DNA of 22,820 nucleotides from Bondarzewia mesenterica (lineage: Eukaryota > Basidiomycota > Agaricomycetes > Russulales > Bondarzewiaceae). The stretch is from positions 1-22,820 of the forward strand of contig SGPL01000528.1 of the NCBI GenBank assembly GCA_004802705.1, read 5' to 3'. The position numbers and the translations under genes were made by a program. Shown one piece after another: positions 19,585 to 22,820 of this stretch (its first letter is position 1; each line of letters opens with the position of its first letter). The notes beneath the pieces are model-generated. The model was not told the DNA's origin, made no database searches, and saw nothing but the letters and a program-made list of their open reading frames with translations.

Positions 19585-22500
19585 TCAATGCTTTGCCTCC
19601 TTCTCTGTCTCCGACCTATCCAACCACTCCGCGATGTCGCTCGAAGACCGCTGGCATCGCATAAAACAAATTACATTCATGCCCGATGTTTATGAAACGG
19701 CAAACGCACCTCAATCCAGGCAGCCTTTGCCTTGATGCTGTCCAAAGCCTGTGCGAGGGCTTGGTTATACTTGCTGATGTCCTTGCCCTGTAAAAGGTTG
19801 AAAATCACAGCGAAGACAAAAGAATGCGTCAATGAGATGTTGCCCGTTCAGGATGAAAAGGATGGTCTGACCTCGAAGAACGCCTCAGCGCTCTGACGGT
19901 CGTTCTCAGTCGAGAGGCCGGAGAACACAGTCTGAACATATGTAACAAAGTCAAGATACACAGAATTAAGACATGAGCGCGATGCCAGAGAGCTGTCAAA
20001 CCGTCTAAGCACTGACCGATACGAGATATTTGAGCGTGAAGTTGCCCTCGAAGCGTTTATACAGCTACAATAATATGGCATCAAACCCCGTTTCCCAGGC
20101 TCTGGAGACATCCAGCGACTGACCGCATCATAGTTATCCTGGAAGAACTGGACGAGCGGTTTCCTGGCCTTGAAGTTCGCCGCGAGTCCCGTGAAGAAAT
20201 ACACCACGTCCTGGTCGCGCGCCTTGGTCATGATGAACTTCATCGTCTCTTCCTGTAGCATCGGGTCCGGCGTTGCGCCCATAGCCCCCCTGTAAATCCA
20301 CAGCACGTCAGGAAATGCGATACAATCGCAAGAGAGACATGTGGACCCACATTGCGGCGATCCGCATAGAAGGAGTCTTGGCGTTATCGTGGAAGTTGAT
20401 CACCGCGTCGAATTCTTCGCGTCCGCCATACTTCACAGCCTAAAACCACCAAAATTCGGACTCCATTGAGCCAGGCATCCCAACGCGCGCAGAAGAAGCT
20501 CTCACCGTACGGAAGGTCACCCTCAGCAAGTCTGCAGGGATGATAGAGTCATCCCCGGTCTTGACGAACTGTGCGAAACGGTTCTTGAGTTCCTTGATGA
20601 CCCTGCAATCGCACGGCACGGGCTCAGTGTCATAACGAGCAACAGATGGACCAAGTAAGAAGAGAGGTACGTACTCAGGGTTCTCAGCCGCCGCCGCCTG
20701 CTCGATGGCACGCGTGCGCAGCTGACTAGTATCAACGTCATCCTTGTCCGAATACTCAAACCCGAGTCGCTCCACGATAGGCGCATATAATTCCTGTTCG
20801 ACCGAGACATCAGCATCAAACAGAAGAGGCAGCTACAAATATGTGAATGATTAATCCAGAAATCGACGTACCCTGCGGAAGGCGTTCAACTTATCGATGA
20901 CAGTGTCGTTCTCCCACCAAGTATCGATGACCCTCGAAAGATTTTCGGACATACTGTCCCATACCAAAACTGCAAAGCCAGGCATGATTATTTCAACAAT
21001 CCCTGACCGAAAAAAAAAAGACTCGAAACAGATCCACGACTCACATTCTTTCTCTTTTCGGAGGATGTCCACTAGCGTGAGCGCGGCGCTGACCTTCAAA
21101 AACCCGGCCTTGGCCAGTGCCATCGCGTCATGCACCAATCCGATCCGATCGTTCAATGAAAACACAGAGTCTTCTCGCGCAGCTTCGACCGCTATGGCCT
21201 CCAGGCGCTCGGGGGTGTAAAGGACCCGATCTACAACAACCCGATGATAGTTGGTTCAGCATCCGGCGGCGCACAAGAAAAATCTCGAAACGCACAGACG
21301 CCGGTCGTGTCCGCATTGAGCTTGAACGGCTTGCCCGTGTCAACCTTGAACGTCTCCTCCCGCACGTCGAGCACCGCACTCTTGTCGACAATGGCCTGGC
21401 CAGCGCTCGTCGTCGTTAACAGATTCAGGGGCACGGTCCTGAACGCCAAATACGAGTGATTGAGCGAGCGTCGGGATCAGTTCAGACAGAACGGGATGTG
21501 TACCAAATCGTCTCGTTGTCTTCAGGCTTCGCGGGCCCGTCTTCAAGGAATCGATCTTGGCGCACTTTGATACCCTCATCGATTTCGGTAACGGTGATAA
21601 CGGGGAATCCCATCTTTCGAGAGGAAAGGTTGTACAAGCGATGGTTTTAAAAAAAAAAGGAACACGGATTAGGAAAGTCCTCCTGCAAAAGAGAAAGCCG
21701 ACGAACCTTGGACACCCAGTTATCCATAATCTTTGGAACGTCGATGCCTACCAGGTGTAGCACAAACCAAGGGTCTGTTGAACAAAACAATTTCAAAGGA
21801 CGAAAAGAACGGCAGCACGCACCAGTAGCCTCGCCAATGCCTTCCCAGAGATCGTTGGTAACGCTGTTCGCATACAGGTGCTTCTTGAGGTAGAGCGAGA
21901 CACCCTTGAGGAATTTTTCCTCGCCAACATACTTGGACAGCATACGGAGCACTGTTGGACAGAACTTCAGCTTCGAGCGACTTCTGAAAATTGAGAAGGT
22001 GAAATCAGACCTGACGCAGCTTTTGCGTATGACAATGAATCGAAAATCTGACGAAGGGCAGTAATGAGAACCAATGATCGAGGTGGGTGAATTGCAGGAA
22101 AATATACCTGGTTAATCTGGTTCGCATCCGGGCAGTCCACCTCAATGGGGTGCGAAGAGAGTTTGGCATCGAGGCGAAGGGCGTCGTTCAAATGCTCCGT
22201 GATAAACTCAGAGTCAACTTTCCACTCGGGGAACACTCTGAATTCGGTCAGCTCGTGAGCAGGATGGCGTGAGAGGAAGGCCGACGCACTTGTCCATGAT
22301 GATGACTTCGCCCATCTATCGTACCAACAACTTTTTGAGCACGCATGCCCCATACCATGCCAACCTTCAGTGAAGGAAAGATAACATACCACAGTCGCGA
22401 AACCTAGTATCAATCGACAGATCCAGATCTTATCCAAAGCGCGAGAGAGATTGACATACGTACCTTCGTTCAAATACAGATAATTCCACCATTCCATAGT

Positions 22501-22777
22501 CGTGATGTTGCCGAACCTAGTCGAGCATTTCTAGAGCTCAACGACTCGACAGCAATCCGAACTACAAAGGCTGGACGCACCACATGTGTGCGACCTCGTG
22601 GCTCTGCGTCACCGCGACGCGCTTCTTAGCCAGGATGTCCGCGCGCTTGGGGTCGAGCAGGAACGCGCTCGTGCGGCCCGTGATCAAGCCCTGCGCGCAT
22701 ACAGGCAGAAGAACGTCAGCGAAACCTCAACTCATCTGATAATCATTGAAGAGCTCGAACCCAATTTTCCATAGCAC
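19585..22777 (-). CDS. M1-family zinc aminopeptidase (puromycin-sensitive/Ape2-type), 5' partial
   Basis: It removes single residues from peptide N-termini; Ape2/Aap1-type enzymes are mostly cytosolic. Exons: 22761-22777, 22581-22690, 22464-22516, 22390-22403, 22290-22315, 22108-22237, 22011-22047, 21823-21951, 21707-21747, 21504-21613, 21296-21438, 21045-21230, 20872-20969, 20675-20832, 20506-20602, 20351-20439, 20124-20289, 20017-20064, 19872-19931, 19710-19787, 19585-19650. All phases agree, giving 617 codons and TGA at 19585-19587. The first exon holds substrate-binding GAMEN; HEVAH (22586-22600) with the Glu 18 residues later (22465-22467) binds zinc; SYAKAAS carries the catalytic Tyr (22027-22029). 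An immunoglobulin-like linker region (GFPVITVTE, FKLNADTTGVYRVLY) and the helical C-terminal domain follow. Family length is about 870-890, so roughly 270 N-terminal residues lie beyond the window. Introns are GT-AG, mostly 50-65 bp. Nothing is broken. Confidence 0.96.
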
Positions 22778-22820
22778 CTGCACATGCAATGTCAGAAATT
22801 CGGCGGTGAGAGAGGGTGAA
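22778..22820 (-). other. 3' end of the next upstream intron of the aminopeptidase gene
   Basis: On the minus strand this reads CTGAC followed 11 bases later by a GTGCAG acceptor, a branch point and 3' splice site. The phase of the next exon requires the preceding, unseen exon to end with a lone G of the first Gly of GAMEN. Confidence 0.7.

Noticed and set aside
20440..20819. ORFs of 111 and 98 codons on the minus strand as separate genes
   Set aside because: The first is an exon of the aminopeptidase read through its introns; the second is the same stretch in a wrong phase.
21117..21650. Plus- and minus-strand ORFs of 64-107 codons opposite the aminopeptidase
   Set aside because: They are shadows of aminopeptidase exons 10-12 in other frames; the exon phases are fixed by conserved family motifs.
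21780..21822. Alternative acceptor at 21776-21778 giving an extra DPWFVLHLV segment in the aminopeptidase
   Set aside because: The acceptor at 21748-21750 gives ATG-IDVPKIMDNW, the conserved family sequence, in correct phase; the longer version inserts non-family residues.
1..22820. tRNA, rRNA, CRISPR arrays, riboswitches
   Set aside because: None seen on either strand by eye; the genome is fungal, so the bacterial classes are not expected.

Overview
This is nuclear DNA of a filamentous fungus, most likely a basidiomycete of the Agaricomycetes. The basis is one gene with 21 short exons separated by introns of mostly 50-65 bp, plus Ty3/gypsy Gag and chromodomain-integrase types that I associate with that class. 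The genus is not resolved. I see no bacterial genes, rRNA, tRNA or CRISPR.

About 18.6 kb on the left is a transposon graveyard. A Ty3/gypsy pol 3' end (integrase tail, GPY/F module, chromodomain) occupies 1-756 and resumes at 3682-3825; a 2.9-kb insert of unresolved identity splits the chromodomain and carries a broken minus-strand reading frame. Downstream, 3954-5054 holds a broken acidic coiled-coil ORF, then a 1,080-bp LTR (5055-6134). A 5'-truncated LINE (RT, RNase H, zinc-binding tail) fills 6270-11272. Its RNase H domain was split by a TA-flanked TIR element (8606-10059), which was itself split by a hAT-type element with an 8-bp target duplication (8859-9647). After an AT-rich spacer with a Cys-rich ORF (11854-12315, minus), a second copy of the LTR (12895-13984) is the 5' LTR of another gypsy element. 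Its gag (14337-16788) is split by a 1,003-bp TIR element (14857-15859), and no pol follows. A further LTR-like block (17395 to about 18590) carries five GAAnnTTC palindromes.

At about 18.6 kb the character changes abruptly to CpG-rich host sequence. On the minus strand, 19585-22777 is the 3' two thirds of an intact-looking M1 zinc aminopeptidase gene (GAMEN, HEXXH-18-E and a catalytic Tyr all present; 617 codons in frame over 21 exons). Facing it tail to tail, 18619-19285 on the plus strand holds only the last five exons of a diverged paralog, about 77% identical by hand count over 117 residues and with identical internal exon lengths. Its upstream part is replaced by the transposon block, and its last splice acceptor reads AA instead of AG.

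Nearly every premature stop in the transposon frames is one C-to-T or G-to-A transition away from CAG, CAA, CGA or TGG. CpG is visibly scarce there, and 30 ambiguous bases in the second LTR sit mostly at sites that are C or G in the first. This pattern fits methylation- or RIP-like decay of repeats that stops at the host gene.
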